Source: Bacteroidales bacterium (lineage in GTDB: Bacteria > Bacteroidota > Bacteroidia > Bacteroidales > Bacteroidaceae). Taken from it: a stretch of 64,000 nucleotides of DNA. A model generated the notes under the pieces. That model saw only the letters and a list, made by a program, of their open reading frames with translations. It was not told the DNA's origin and searched no databases. Below, in pieces: positions 30,714 to 40,629 of the stretch (positions are counted from its first letter, which is position 1; every line of letters begins with the position of its first letter). A program made the position numbers and the translations under genes. The DNA is taken from the NCBI GenBank assembly GCA_012517855.1, contig JAAYUD010000018.1:1-64000 (forward strand), written 5' to 3'.

Positions 30714-30835
30714 AACTAACGTATGTCGCAACCATAACTAACGGAAGTTACTGCGGTAACTAACGTTAGTTATCATAACAACTAACGTTAGTTTTGTCTG
30801 CGACATACGTTAGTTACGGCGACAACATACGGTTG
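30714..30835. repeat. Intergenic palindromic element, family B copy 1 (B1)
   Basis: Perfect 17-bp inverted repeat AACTAACGTATGTCGCA (30714-30730) / TGCGACATACGTTAGTT (30799-30815); interior palindromes TAACTAACGTTAGTTA (30757-30772) and AACTAACGTTAGTT (30780-30793). Confidence 0.85.
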
Positions 30836-30850
30836 ATTTTTCTCTGAAAA

Positions 30851-30886
30851 AATACCCTCGCTACAAATGGCTGTAGCGAGGGTATT
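30851..30886. terminator. Bidirectional intrinsic terminator between convergent genes
   Basis: AATACCCTCGCTACA-aatggc-TGTAGCGAGGGTATT perfect 15-bp stem flanked by A and T runs. Confidence 0.85.
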
Positions 30887-30913
30887 TTTATATTAATAAT
30901 TGTGTAGTTATAA

Positions 30914-32974
30914 TTACCAAATTTTTACTCTATCTTTATCACTACGCCACATTTTGTCGCCTTGCTTTACGCCAAATGTCTGATAGAACTCGGGCATGTT
31001 GGATAGAGGAGCAAGCACTCTCCATTTGGCCGGTGCATGTTCGTTGCTCTTCACTTGTGTCATTAATGCCTCGGGACGCATATTCACCATCCACTCCATA
31101 GCATACCCCAAGAAGAAACGCTGGCTAGGATTGAGTCCGTCAATTATTTCGTTTTGTTTGAATTGCGGGGTTTTCTTGAAAGCTTCATAAGCCATGATAA
31201 TACCGCCTAGATCGGCTATGTTTTCACCTTGGGTAAGCGAACCATTAATATGTAAGCTATCGCTGACGAAGTAGTTATCGAATTGATTGACTATCTTTTT
31301 GGTCTGTTCATCAAATTTTGTTTTATCTTCTTTTGTCCACCAGTTCTTCAGATTGCCTTGAGCATCATACTGGCACCCTTGATCATCAAATCCGTGAGTT
31401 ATTTCGTGACCGATGGTTCCTCCGATAATAGCATAAAGTATAGCGTCATCAGCCATTTTCTTTTCAAACCCAGGTACAATAATATTGCACCCCGGAATGA
31501 CTATTTCATTATTCGAAGGATTGTAGTAAGCATTGTATGTCTGAGGTTCCATATCCCATTCCGTACGGTCTACTGGTTTGCCGTATTTATGAATGTTATA
31601 AGCATTGAACCATTTGTTGGCATTCATTGCGTTTCGGACGTATGACGAACGGTCTATATTCAATGCGCTGAGATCTTTCCATTTATCGGGAGAACACATC
31701 TTCATCATCACGGCATTTAGTTTGGCAAGCGCTTTTTCTTTTGTAACATCGCTCATCCAATCCAAATTTTTAATACGCTCGGCAAATTCATTGCGAATAG
31801 CGTTACCAATCTCGATCAATTTATCTTTGGTACCTTTAGGTAAATATTCGTCAACATAGACTTGTCCTATCAGGTCTCCCAAATATCCGTTAACTAGCGA
31901 CACTACACGTTTCCAACGTGGGCGCTGCTCTGTGACTCCACGCAGTGTCTTATTGTAAAAATCAAAACTCTCATCGTATGTCCTATCGTCGAGATAAGTA
32001 TCCAAGCCTTCAAAGAAACGAAATTTCATATAACTCTTTAAATCAGCAAGAGACATTTGATTGACCAGCTTATCCAATCCGGCAAGATATTCGGGTTGTC
32101 CTACGACGACACTGTCAACCTGTTGTAATCCGATACCTTTCATGTATAAGTTCCAATTGATATGTGGGGTAAGACGTTTCAAACTATCTACAGACATCTT
32201 ATTGTAATTGGCAAATGGATCGCGAGTATCTTCGCGCTTTCGTGAAAGTCGTGCCATATCCGTCTCAAGCTCCATCAATTTAGATGCGAGTGAAACAGCT
32301 TCTTTTTCGTCATATCCCATAATAGCGAATACTTTCTCAACGTGGCATACAAATTTATTACGAATTTCTTCGGCCTTAGTATCGGTATCGGTATAGTAAT
32401 TACGATCGGGCATTGTCAATCCACCTTGAGTAATATATACCTGATATTTGCTGCTGTTTTTATCGTCTTGCGCTACTCCGAAGTTGAAGAAAGTCGAATT
32501 GGAAACACTGTTCACGAAAGCCGACTCTCCAAAGACTTCGTCTTTATCTTTTATATTATCAATTTGATTCAGATACTCTTTTAAGTCGCTTGTCCCTTTT
32601 TGGTTACGCGTTATGCTATCCATTCCCGAGAAGTAGAAATCTCCAATTTTTTGTTTATTACTACCTTCGGGATTCGTTTCGGTAGCAGCCAATTTGCAAA
32701 TATGAAGCACTTGGGCATTGACCGTATCTTCAATTATTTGGAAGATACCATTGCTCGGTTCGCTAGCAGGAATAGGGTTCTGTTTGAACCATTTCCCATT
32801 GGCAAATTGAAAGAAATCGTCTTGTGGACGAATAGTAGAATCAATATGAGCAATTAACGGATCGACATCTAACTTGGGTGTTGCCACTAAGAATTTAGAT
32901 TGTCGGCATGACGTCATCGCAAGAGGTAACAACAAAGCACTGCTACATAGAAATTGAAATGTCACTTTTTTCAT
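30914..32974 (-). CDS. M13 family (neprilysin/PepO-like) metallopeptidase, lipoprotein-like
   Basis: IGHEITHGFDDQG (HExxH), ENIADLGG, C-terminal RVKIW; N-terminal MTSCRQ lipobox. Confidence 0.96.
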   Translation of the reverse strand: MKKVTFQFLCSSALLLPLAMTSCRQSKFLVATPKLDVDPLIAHIDSTIRPQDDFFQFANGKWFKQNPIPASEPSNGIFQIIEDTVNAQVLHICKLAATETNPEGSNKQKIGDFYFSGMDSITRNQKGTSDLKEYLNQIDNIKDKDEVFGESAFVNSVSNSTFFNFGVAQDDKNSSKYQVYITQGGLTMPDRNYYTDTDTKAEEIRNKFVCHVEKVFAIMGYDEKEAVSLASKLMELETDMARLSRKREDTRDPFANYNKMSVDSLKRLTPHINWNLYMKGIGLQQVDSVVVGQPEYLAGLDKLVNQMSLADLKSYMKFRFFEGLDTYLDDRTYDESFDFYNKTLRGVTEQRPRWKRVVSLVNGYLGDLIGQVYVDEYLPKGTKDKLIEIGNAIRNEFAERIKNLDWMSDVTKEKALAKLNAVMMKMCSPDKWKDLSALNIDRSSYVRNAMNANKWFNAYNIHKYGKPVDRTEWDMEPQTYNAYYNPSNNEIVIPGCNIIVPGFEKKMADDAILYAIIGGTIGHEITHGFDDQGCQYDAQGNLKNWWTKEDKTKFDEQTKKIVNQFDNYFVSDSLHINGSLTQGENIADLGGIIMAYEAFKKTPQFKQNEIIDGLNPSQRFFLGYAMEWMVNMRPEALMTQVKSNEHAPAKWRVLAPLSNMPEFYQTFGVKQGDKMWRSDKDRVKIW

Positions 32975-32983
32975 TGATATATA

Positions 32984-33580
32984 TTATTTATTGTTTTGCT
33001 TTAGCTGGCAAAGAAACGAAAAGACTTGAGGTATAATGGGATGTACATCGTCATTCCATATAGTAATATCCGACAATCGGCAACGTTCTTCATCACTCAA
33101 TTGTTTATCCATACGCTTTCTTATTAGTTCGGCAGACGAATGGTCGCGAAGAACTGCTCTCTGAATCCTTATATCGATAGGGGCAGATACATTGACAACG
33201 ACATCGACAGCGTTTTCAAAGCCGGCATCAATGAGTATAGCCGATTCCATACCCACGATAGAAAAATGTTTTGCTTGTAATGCCGCCCATTGATAGAAAT
33301 CGGACTTCACTACAGGATGTACAATCATGTTCACTGCTTGAAGATGGCTTTCGTCATCGAAAATATAAGAAGCCAGCATTTGCTTGTCAAGTTCTGATTT
33401 ATGATAAAGCGCTTTACCTACCAGACACGTCAGGCGTTTACGAATATCGGCATTTTCTACGACCAATCGTTTCGACTCAGCATCGCAGTCGTATACCGGA
33501 ACATTCATCAGTCTAAGCAAATGCGATACGACACTTTTGCCGCTTCCTATACCGCCTGTTATGCCTATTTTGAGTATCAT
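32984..33580 (-). CDS. coaE: Dephospho-CoA kinase
   Basis: IGITGGIGSGKSVVSHLL P-loop, VYDCDAESKRLV. Confidence 0.95.
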   Translation of the reverse strand: MILKIGITGGIGSGKSVVSHLLRLMNVPVYDCDAESKRLVVENADIRKRLTCLVGKALYHKSELDKQMLASYIFDDESHLQAVNMIVHPVVKSDFYQWAALQAKHFSIVGMESAILIDAGFENAVDVVVNVSAPIDIRIQRAVLRDHSSAELIRKRMDKQLSDEERCRLSDITIWNDDVHPIIPQVFSFLCQLKQNNK

Positions 33581-33592
33581 ATTATTGAGGCC

Positions 33593-34591
33593 TCAATTTT
33601 GTTCGATTAAAAAATCTACCCTCTGCGGAGTAATTTGAGCATTTCGAATACCATGCGGCATTCGGGTAAGACGCAGTGGATATTTATCAAAACGATAATG
33701 TTCTAGTTCTTTATATGAAATTTCAATGCCGAAATCGGAAGCTTTTATTTGTTTATAAAGAACTGAACCTACCTGAAATGTAACATTTACTTTGGAAGGG
33801 AAAGTAAGTAAATGTTTGTTGGGTGGGAAGTTTGTCCCTATGACAGGTATTTCGATTTTCTTTTCGCTATAAACATCTGTATGAAAAACTAATTTGATCG
33901 TTGAAGGAACAAATTTAACACCTTTCACCGGACGAAGTGACACTTGATAATACGTGGTATTATTGATATCTTTTAATAAAATTGGTTTTGTATAGGCAAC
34001 CCGCAATTTATTGAGTATTTTTCTAGGGGCATAAGCCATTACTTTGCTAGGTTGAACCAAAGAATCGGCTATATAATATTGCCTATCGGCATTTATGCTG
34101 CCAGTGAGCGATACTGGAATTTTCTTTTTCTCACCTAATGTATAGATCAATTCCATCTTGTCCGGTGAGATAGATATTGCTTTTGTCGTCGAATTGAATT
34201 GCGAAAAAGTATTGCGATCCAAAGAAGCTGTATTGATAATGACTTGTTGTCCGTCTTGTCTATAGTCGTTGAAATTAATGCTGATAGGAGCAAAGACCTT
34301 TCCCATTTTGTATCCAAACAGTACCGAACCTTTATCTTTAATACGAAAAGTGAGATGACTTGGCAAATTATTAGTGATAATAACATTATCCGGAACATTC
34401 GACAATCTGACCGGTATCTGGACATCGACCACATAATCGTCATTAAGTGCTCTAATAAACCAGAAGGCTGAAGCTATAGCGAAAAAAAACAAAAAGACCA
34501 AAGCTTCCCTACTAGTATTACTTAGCAAGAAGGCTTTAATCTTTTTAGTAAATATTGCTATAGAGTCCTTTATGTTCCGCGATATGAACAT
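33593..34591 (-). CDS. YbbR-like domain protein
   Basis: One TM helix followed by repeated beta-rich YbbR-like segments; syntenic with coaE/yajC/nusB. Confidence 0.8.
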   Translation of the reverse strand: MFISRNIKDSIAIFTKKIKAFLLSNTSREALVFLFFFAIASAFWFIRALNDDYVVDVQIPVRLSNVPDNVIITNNLPSHLTFRIKDKGSVLFGYKMGKVFAPISINFNDYRQDGQQVIINTASLDRNTFSQFNSTTKAISISPDKMELIYTLGEKKKIPVSLTGSINADRQYYIADSLVQPSKVMAYAPRKILNKLRVAYTKPILLKDINNTTYYQVSLRPVKGVKFVPSTIKLVFHTDVYSEKKIEIPVIGTNFPPNKHLLTFPSKVNVTFQVGSVLYKQIKASDFGIEISYKELEHYRFDKYPLRLTRMPHGIRNAQITPQRVDFLIEQN

Positions 34592-34618
34592 AACCTGTAT
34601 ATTCTTTAAAAAGAAATA

Positions 34619-34942
34619 TTACTTGGTCATGCTGGCACTCGCATCGGCAGGATCTGCAAAAACGGAACTTTTCTCTACTTTTATTTTTATGCCATTGGCG
34701 ATTTCGAGCATTACATAACTATCATTGATCTCTTTGATCTCACCATGGATACCACCGGCTGTAATAACTTTCTGACCTACCTTGATCGTCTTACGAAAGT
34801 TATTGATTTCCTTTTGTTTTTTGCTTTGAGGGCGAATCATAAAGAAATACATAATAACGAAGATGGCAATCATCATGATCCACATCATCGATGCACCACC
34901 ACCTTGGGCAGCAGCTTGAAGAAATACTGTCATTAAATTCAT
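34619..34942 (-). CDS. yajC: Preprotein translocase subunit YajC
   Basis: FVIMYFFMIRPQSKKQKEINNFRKTIKVGQKVITAGGIHGEIKEI. Confidence 0.95.
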   Translation of the reverse strand: MNLMTVFLQAAAQGGGASMMWIMMIAIFVIMYFFMIRPQSKKQKEINNFRKTIKVGQKVITAGGIHGEIKEINDSYVMLEIANGIKIKVEKSSVFADPADASASMTK

Positions 34943-34996
34943 AAGTAGCTATTTTTAATTGGTTATATTATCTGTTTATATTTTTAAAATTATCAG

Positions 34997-35926
34997 CTAT
35001 TTTTTAGCAAGCAGACTTTGTTTCTGCAACCGCTTGATAATAGCATCAAGTGTACCATTGATAAAACCTGTACTTTTGGGGGTGCTATAATATTTGGCAA
35101 TTTCCAAATATTCATTCATCGTAACGTTGATTGGTATATTGGGGAAATTGATTAATTCGGCAATAGCACATTGCATTACCACCATATCCATAAAAGCTAT
35201 TCGCTTTATATCCCAATTCTTGATGCTTTCATTGATCAATTGGCGATATTCGTCAGCATTCATAATAGAAGTGCGGAACAAACGGCGGGCAAATTCCAAA
35301 TCTTCTTCATCTTTATATTCGGGCAAAAGCTCCTGATCGGTACCATTCTTAGGATCGAAACGTTTAATTGTTTTCAAAACAAAGGTATCAACAATTTCTT
35401 TATCATCATTCCAATACAGACTTTGTTCTTCTAGCAATTGGTCCAAACTTTCATTATTGTATATAAACGTTTTATACAGTTTACGCCAAAATTCTCGATC
35501 GGTCTCATAAGTAGGATTTTCTTCTACCATATATAACTTATAAAGATTCGATTCAATGATTTGATCATAGATCTCTTTAATAAAAGCTTCGTCATCATCT
35601 ACCCAATTACGCTTTTGGTTACCCACAAATTCATTTAGCTGTTTATTTGTTTGCAATTGTGCAATAAACATATTGTCCACAAATCGGGTATTCGGATTTT
35701 TATCCTCTTCAGTTTGAATACGTTTCTTCTTTCCAACTTCTATGCGCCTCTCTGCATAATCTTTAATCGCCACCATCAAGGCTAATAGATAATTATATAG
35801 GTCATACGCTTTTGAGAGGCTGAATAATAACTCTTTCTCAGCTGAATCAATATTTTTATTCCCATTTTGATAAAAAGCGTAGATCAGTTGAATAATCTTT
35901 AAACGTATAAGAACTCTGTTAATCAT
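34997..35926 (-). CDS. nusB: NusB family antitermination factor, long Bacteroidetes form
   Basis: C-terminal NusB-like DIKRIAFMDMVVMQCAIAELINFPNIPINVTMNEYLEIAKYYSTPKSTGFINGTLDAI; N-terminal LIRLKIIQLIYAFYQ. Confidence 0.9.
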   Translation of the reverse strand: MINRVLIRLKIIQLIYAFYQNGNKNIDSAEKELLFSLSKAYDLYNYLLALMVAIKDYAERRIEVGKKKRIQTEEDKNPNTRFVDNMFIAQLQTNKQLNEFVGNQKRNWVDDDEAFIKEIYDQIIESNLYKLYMVEENPTYETDREFWRKLYKTFIYNNESLDQLLEEQSLYWNDDKEIVDTFVLKTIKRFDPKNGTDQELLPEYKDEEDLEFARRLFRTSIMNADEYRQLINESIKNWDIKRIAFMDMVVMQCAIAELINFPNIPINVTMNEYLEIAKYYSTPKSTGFINGTLDAIIKRLQKQSLLAKK

Positions 35927-36102
35927 AATTGATAAATACTATTTAGAGTACAAAAGTAGGCTTTTTAGATTATCTATACAACTAAATCACATTTTTTAAT
36001 GCAAAAATATTAATCTCTTGCCTTTTTCTTTTGACAGCTTAAAAAAAATATCCAAATTTGGGGTCGATTTCGAAGAATTGAAGTTTTGATGAATTAAAAC
36101 AA

Positions 36103-36552
36103 TTGTTTATGGAAGATTTAAAGAAGAAAACAGCAACAGCGGAGATGATGGACAAAGAAATCGTTTTCTCGAAGTCTGTTAAAGCCGGTAAAAGGATTTA
36201 TTACCTGGACGTGAAGAAAAACCGAAAAGAGGAAATGTTTCTCACGATAACAGAAAGCAAAAAGATTGTAATGGGCGATGGAGACAATTCGCAGGTGAAT
36301 TTTGAAAAGCACAAAATATTCCTTTATCAAGAAGATTTTGAGAAGTTCATTACAGGACTGACTCAAGCTGTCGGCTATATCAACGATAACCAAGAAATGC
36401 ATTATTACAGTAATGAAGGGAAATCCGGCGAAGCTGAAAAAACGGCCGAAAGTCTATTGAATGCCGATACTGACAATGCAGAAGAAAATTTAAAAAGAGA
36501 CTCTGAAGCAAACAATTTGGGTGGAGAAATCAAGTTGGATATCGATTTTTAA
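36103..36552 (+). CDS. PUR-domain (DUF3276-like) nucleic-acid-binding protein
   Basis: IVFSKSVKAGKRIYYLDVKKNRKEEMFLTITESKK. Confidence 0.87.
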   Translation: MFMEDLKKKTATAEMMDKEIVFSKSVKAGKRIYYLDVKKNRKEEMFLTITESKKIVMGDGDNSQVNFEKHKIFLYQEDFEKFITGLTQAVGYINDNQEMHYYSNEGKSGEAEKTAESLLNADTDNAEENLKRDSEANNLGGEIKLDIDF

Positions 36553-36586
36553 TTGAGATATCCTTTGTCATATCAAATAAAAAGTA

Positions 36587-36594
36587 TAATTTTG
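36587..36594 (+). promoter_or_regulatory. -7 element (TAATTTTG) for the L25 gene, about 95-nt 5' leader
   Basis: TAnnTTTG at 36587-36594; ATG at 36693. Confidence 0.5.
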
Positions 36595-36692
36595 CATGCT
36601 TTTTTACGGCATCGAGCAATTTAATTTGCTTAGTGTAATGGTGAATTAAGCAATAACTAACTTAATTTAGAGTAACACAATTTTTTTTTTAA

Positions 36693-37304
36693 ATGAAATC
36701 TATTGAATTAAAAGGAACTGCAAGAACTATTGCAGCGCGCTCTTCTGAACAATCTAGAGCATTGAAGGCTATTCGTAAGAATGGCGAAGTACCATGTGTA
36801 ATGTATGGTGGTGAGAAGAACTACAACTTCACTATGGTAGAAAAGGATTTGAACAAAATCGTTTATACTCCGCACATTTTCGTTATAGATCTGATTATCG
36901 ACGGTGAAAAGAAGAATGCTATTTTGAAAGACATTCAATTTCAGCCTGTAAAAGACACTATTCTTCACGTTGACTTTTATGAAATCGATGAGTCGAAACC
37001 TATCATAATGAATGTACCTGTAGAACTTGCAGGTTTGGCTCCCGGTGTTCAAGCCGGTGGTAAAATGCAACATCAGATGCGCCGTCTGAAAGTTCGCGCT
37101 CTATACACCACTATTCCCGAAAAATTGACTATCGACGTTTCTAAAATGGGTTTAGGTAAAGCTATTAAGGTTGGTGAACTATCATTCGAAGGCTTAGAAT
37201 TGATCAACCCGAAAGATGCTGTCGTATGCTCTATCAAGGCAACTCGTAACTCCGTTGATACTACCGCTACAACAGAAGACGCTGAAGCTCCTGCTGCTGA
37301 GTAG
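36693..37304 (+). CDS. rplY: Ribosomal protein L25/Ctc family
   Basis: MKSIELKGTARTIAARSSEQSRALKAIRKNGEVPCVMYGGEK; two-domain Ctc form. Confidence 0.95.
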   Translation: MKSIELKGTARTIAARSSEQSRALKAIRKNGEVPCVMYGGEKNYNFTMVEKDLNKIVYTPHIFVIDLIIDGEKKNAILKDIQFQPVKDTILHVDFYEIDESKPIIMNVPVELAGLAPGVQAGGKMQHQMRRLKVRALYTTIPEKLTIDVSKMGLGKAIKVGELSFEGLELINPKDAVVCSIKATRNSVDTTATTEDAEAPAAE

Positions 37305-37408
37305 TAGAAACAGTAATCTAACATAATAATATAAACGCAGATTATTGCTGGAGCGCATAAACGTTCTTTGGAGCAATAATCTGCGTTTTCTGCTTTTTAC
37401 TTCAATTT

Positions 37409-37978
37409 ATGGAAAAGTTTTTAATAGCCGGTCTTGGCAATATTGGTTTCGAATACGAAAACACCCATCACAATGCGGGTTTTATGGTACTCGACGAATT
37501 TGCACGTCTCAACGTAGCGCCATTCGAAGATAAGCGTTATGGCTCCATAGCCAAAACTTCGTTGAAAGGCAGACAAATATTCTTGCTTAAACCTTCTACT
37601 TTTATGAACTTGAGCGGTATGGCCGTACGTTATTGGATGAACAAAGAAAATATTCCCATTGAACATTTGCTTGTCATTGTCGATGATTTTGCCATACCTT
37701 TCGGTTCGCTCCGACTCAGAGGGAAGGGAAGTGCAGGCGGTCATAACGGATTAAAAAATATTACAGAAAACCTGGGTACTGAACAATATGCCCGCCTTCG
37801 TTTCGGAACGGGAAACAATTTTGTAAAAGGTCATCAAATAGATTTTGTTCTCAGCAAATTCGATGACGAAAGTATGCAGAAAATGCCCGATTTAGAATAT
37901 ACTTGCGGAGAAATCATTAAAAGTTTTTGTCTCGCAGGACTTGAAATCACAATGAATCAATTCAATCATAAGAAGTAA
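37409..37978 (+). CDS. pth: Peptidyl-tRNA hydrolase
   Basis: [53 protein letters not shown]. Confidence 0.97.
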   Translation: MEKFLIAGLGNIGFEYENTHHNAGFMVLDEFARLNVAPFEDKRYGSIAKTSLKGRQIFLLKPSTFMNLSGMAVRYWMNKENIPIEHLLVIVDDFAIPFGSLRLRGKGSAGGHNGLKNITENLGTEQYARLRFGTGNNFVKGHQIDFVLSKFDDESMQKMPDLEYTCGEIIKSFCLAGLEITMNQFNHKK

Positions 37979-37990
37979 TATAAAAAAGCG

Positions 37991-38419
37991 ATGAAAGAAG
38001 AAGCTCGTATAGACAAATGGCTGTGGGCTGCACGTATCTTCAAGACGAGAACTATTGCTGCCAATGCCTGCAAAATAGGTAGAGTGAAAATAGGCGATTC
38101 CGCAGTCAAGGCATCGCATACTATTAAGCCGGGCGATATTATAAATGTACGCAAGACTCCCATAACATATTCTTTCAAAGTATTGCAAGCGATAGAAAAT
38201 AGAGTGGGAGCAAAGCTCGTTCCCGAAGTGATGGAAAATGTAACATCGCGCGAGCAATACGAACTTTTGGAGATGAGCAAGATAAGCGGCTTTGTAGATC
38301 GATCGAGAGGAACTGGAAGGCCTACAAAAAAGGAGCGTCGTGAATTGGATGGTTTTATCTCTCCTGAATATATTGATGAAGAATTTGATTTTGGCGATGA
38401 AGAAGACAATATCAAATAA
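37991..38419 (+). CDS. S4-domain RNA-binding protein (Hsp15-like)
   Basis: RIDKWLWAARIFKTRTIAANACKIGRVKIGDSAVKASHTIKPGDII. Confidence 0.92.
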   Translation: MKEEARIDKWLWAARIFKTRTIAANACKIGRVKIGDSAVKASHTIKPGDIINVRKTPITYSFKVLQAIENRVGAKLVPEVMENVTSREQYELLEMSKISGFVDRSRGTGRPTKKERRELDGFISPEYIDEEFDFGDEEDNIK

Positions 38420-38433
38420 GCTACTATATTGTC

Positions 38434-38575
38434 GGTTGTAGTGGTGTACATGATCATTTCAACAAATTAGTATTGTCTTTATCTTTCTAAAACTACATAT
38501 GCCCCTAAAAATGATAACGTCCTTAAGTTTTTTTGAAAACATATGGACGTCACCAAAAAAACTAACATACGACAA
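38434..38575 (+). repeat. Intergenic palindromic element, family A copy 2 (A2)
   Basis: TTTCAACAAATTAGTATTGTCTTTATCTTTCTAAAACTACATATGCCCCTAAAAAT + hairpin ACGTCCTTAAGTTTTTttGAAAACATATGGACGT (38517-38550) + AAAAAAACTAACATACGACA; aligns with A1 and the reverse complement of A3. Confidence 0.8.
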
Positions 38576-39025
38576 TTTTACGTTCAATACGTAACATGTA
38601 AATCATCATTAACCTGCTGCTTGAAAGCGCGGTATGGTGTCATACAGAGGTAGCAAAGGTTATAAATGACGATAAAACCTTTGCAGATATATTAAGCCAA
38701 ATGAATTTGGCATGCATTCTTAGTTATTCCATTCCTGAGCGTTCCATTAGTTATATTACTCTAGTTTCGCAAAGCAGAAAGATTAAAGTATAGCCGTTAT
38801 CGTATCGTTTGAGAGATTATCTCAAGGAATTTCAATTCGTGGTCTTATTGATGTAAAGATAAAATCTTATACACATCTCCAAATTCTATTAGTAAATTCT
38901 CATTTACTCTGTTTATCAGTGTATTGCGAACTTTGAGGCTGCTAACGGTTGACATGAGGTGTACGTTGTAGATAAAAAACAAATACATGTACAGTACTCT
39001 CCATAAATAAGTTTGAGACTAATGT

Positions 39026-39772
39026 TTATTCAGAATGATGATGTCGATGATGATGCTTGGTCGAAGTAGTTGTCGAAATTCCTTTTTCCTGAGGAGGAAA
39101 TTTGGGCAACAATTTCATGATGTGCATAATTCTTGTTTTACGACGCAACATATAGGGAGAAGGGTGGGCTGAGTCGAAGATGAGCGGATTTGGGAGCGTC
39201 GCGGCAATCAATGCGCATTGTCCTGTTGTCAATTCGGCAGCTGTCGTTTCAAAATTATACTTGGCAGTTGCTTGAACTCCATAAAGACCTCTTCCCATTT
39301 CTATCGAATTAAGATAAACTTCCATTATGCGCTGTTTCGACCAAAAAGTCTCAATCATAAACGTAAAATAAGCTTCAAAGCCTTTACGAATCCAATTAGA
39401 TGCGGGCCACAAAAACACATTTTTTGCAGTTTGTTGGCTGATGGTACTTGCTCCGCGAGTACGTCCTCCGTCCATCTTTTCTTCAACTGCTCTTTGAATT
39501 TCGACAACGTCGAATCCATGATGATAAGGGAAACGATTATCTTCGGAAGCAATGACAGCCATAGACATGTGAGGAGATATTTTATCAAACGAGACCCATT
39601 GATGTTTCCACCGAACGGGTTCGTCTGAATGTAGTTGTTCGAAGTATCTCTCGACCATCAAGGGAGTGATATGTACCGGAAAAAAACGATACCATATTAC
39701 CGCCGCAAAAGTCGAAATGAAAAAGAAGATTAGTAAATCGCGGATGATTCTAAAAATTATTTTTCCTGTCAC
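39026..39772 (-). CDS. mtgA: Monofunctional biosynthetic peptidoglycan transglycosylase
   Basis: [50 protein letters not shown]51 motifs. Confidence 0.95.
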   Translation of the reverse strand: MTGKIIFRIIRDLLIFFFISTFAAVIWYRFFPVHITPLMVERYFEQLHSDEPVRWKHQWVSFDKISPHMSMAVIASEDNRFPYHHGFDVVEIQRAVEEKMDGGRTRGASTISQQTAKNVFLWPASNWIRKGFEAYFTFMIETFWSKQRIMEVYLNSIEMGRGLYGVQATAKYNFETTAAELTTGQCALIAATLPNPLIFDSAHPSPYMLRRKTRIMHIMKLLPKFPPQEKGISTTTSTKHHHRHHHSE

Positions 39773-39798
39773 AGTGATACTTCTATAAATTTGAATAC

Positions 39799-40485
39799 TT
39801 AATTATTGCCAGCCGCCTCTTTGTTAGCTTTATTGATCATGTTTTGGTTGGCGTACATGTATATCTCTACTTTTCTATTCTGAGCAGCAGTTTTTGTCTC
39901 ATCATATTGGCTGTAGCCCAATCCCTGAATACTTTTAAACTGAGATAAAGCAACTCCTTTCATAGACAAATAATTGCGAACAGAATTAGCACGGTCAGTA
40001 GAAACTTTCAAATTAGCTTCTTCCGTCCCCACTTTGTCGGTATATCCATAGATGTCAATATCGACATCTTGGTCTTGGGTGAGCAACTTAGCAAACTGAG
40101 TTAAAGAATTTTGAGAAACTGCATTCAAATCGGACTTATTGAAAGCAAAAAGAATTCCTGAGTCAAATGTAACTTTAACGGCTTCCAAACCATTCTTATC
40201 TGTTACAGTCTCTACCTGGGCATTCTTGATCTTAGCCGCTTCGGCTGCTTTTTTATCCATCTTTTTACCAATGACAGCACCCGTTCCAGCTCCTACAGCT
40301 GTACCGATAGCTGCACCGATTACAGCACCTTTTCCATGACCGACAATAGCACCGACAATAGCACCCAGGCCTGCACCTGCAGCCGCTCCAATACCTGCAC
40401 CTTTGCCTGTGTTACTGGTCGTACCGCAACTACTGACAACTAATAATACACTCAATAAAATTGATAATAGTTTTATTCTTTTCAT
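39799..40485 (-). CDS. OmpA family protein with glycine-zipper domain (YiaD-like; start trimmed from 40527)
   Basis: [21 protein letters not shown] lipobox, glycine-rich [21 protein letters not shown], OmpA-like [33 protein letters not shown]. Confidence 0.92.
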   Translation of the reverse strand: MKRIKLLSILLSVLLVVSSCGTTSNTGKGAGIGAAAGAGLGAIVGAIVGHGKGAVIGAAIGTAVGAGTGAVIGKKMDKKAAEAAKIKNAQVETVTDKNGLEAVKVTFDSGILFAFNKSDLNAVSQNSLTQFAKLLTQDQDVDIDIYGYTDKVGTEEANLKVSTDRANSVRNYLSMKGVALSQFKSIQGLGYSQYDETKTAAQNRKVEIYMYANQNMINKANKEAAGNN

Positions 40486-40596
40486 AATGATAAAATTTGT
40501 AATTGTTTCCGCTACAAAGGTAAGCACTTTTATTGTAGAATATTTAATATTTAAATTAAAAAAACAAATACAATGGGCGAATGTGCTAGAAAAGTA

Positions 40597-40604
40597 GTAC
40601 TTTT
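40597..40604 (+). promoter_or_regulatory. -7 element (TACTTTTG) for the hpt-adk-obg cluster
   Basis: TAnnTTTG at 40597-40604; hpt ATG at 40630. Confidence 0.5.
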
Positions 40605-40629
40605 GCCCTAAGAATTTGTTTTAAGAAGT

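Noticed and set aside
34997-35926. NusB about twice the usual length, possible fusion
   Set aside because: As I recall, long NusB forms are typical of Bacteroidetes, and the neighbourhood (yajC, ybbR, coaE) is the usual one.
39799-40485. Repetitive Gly/Ala-rich DNA suggesting a repeat element
   Set aside because: Explained by the glycine-zipper domain of an OmpA family lipoprotein.
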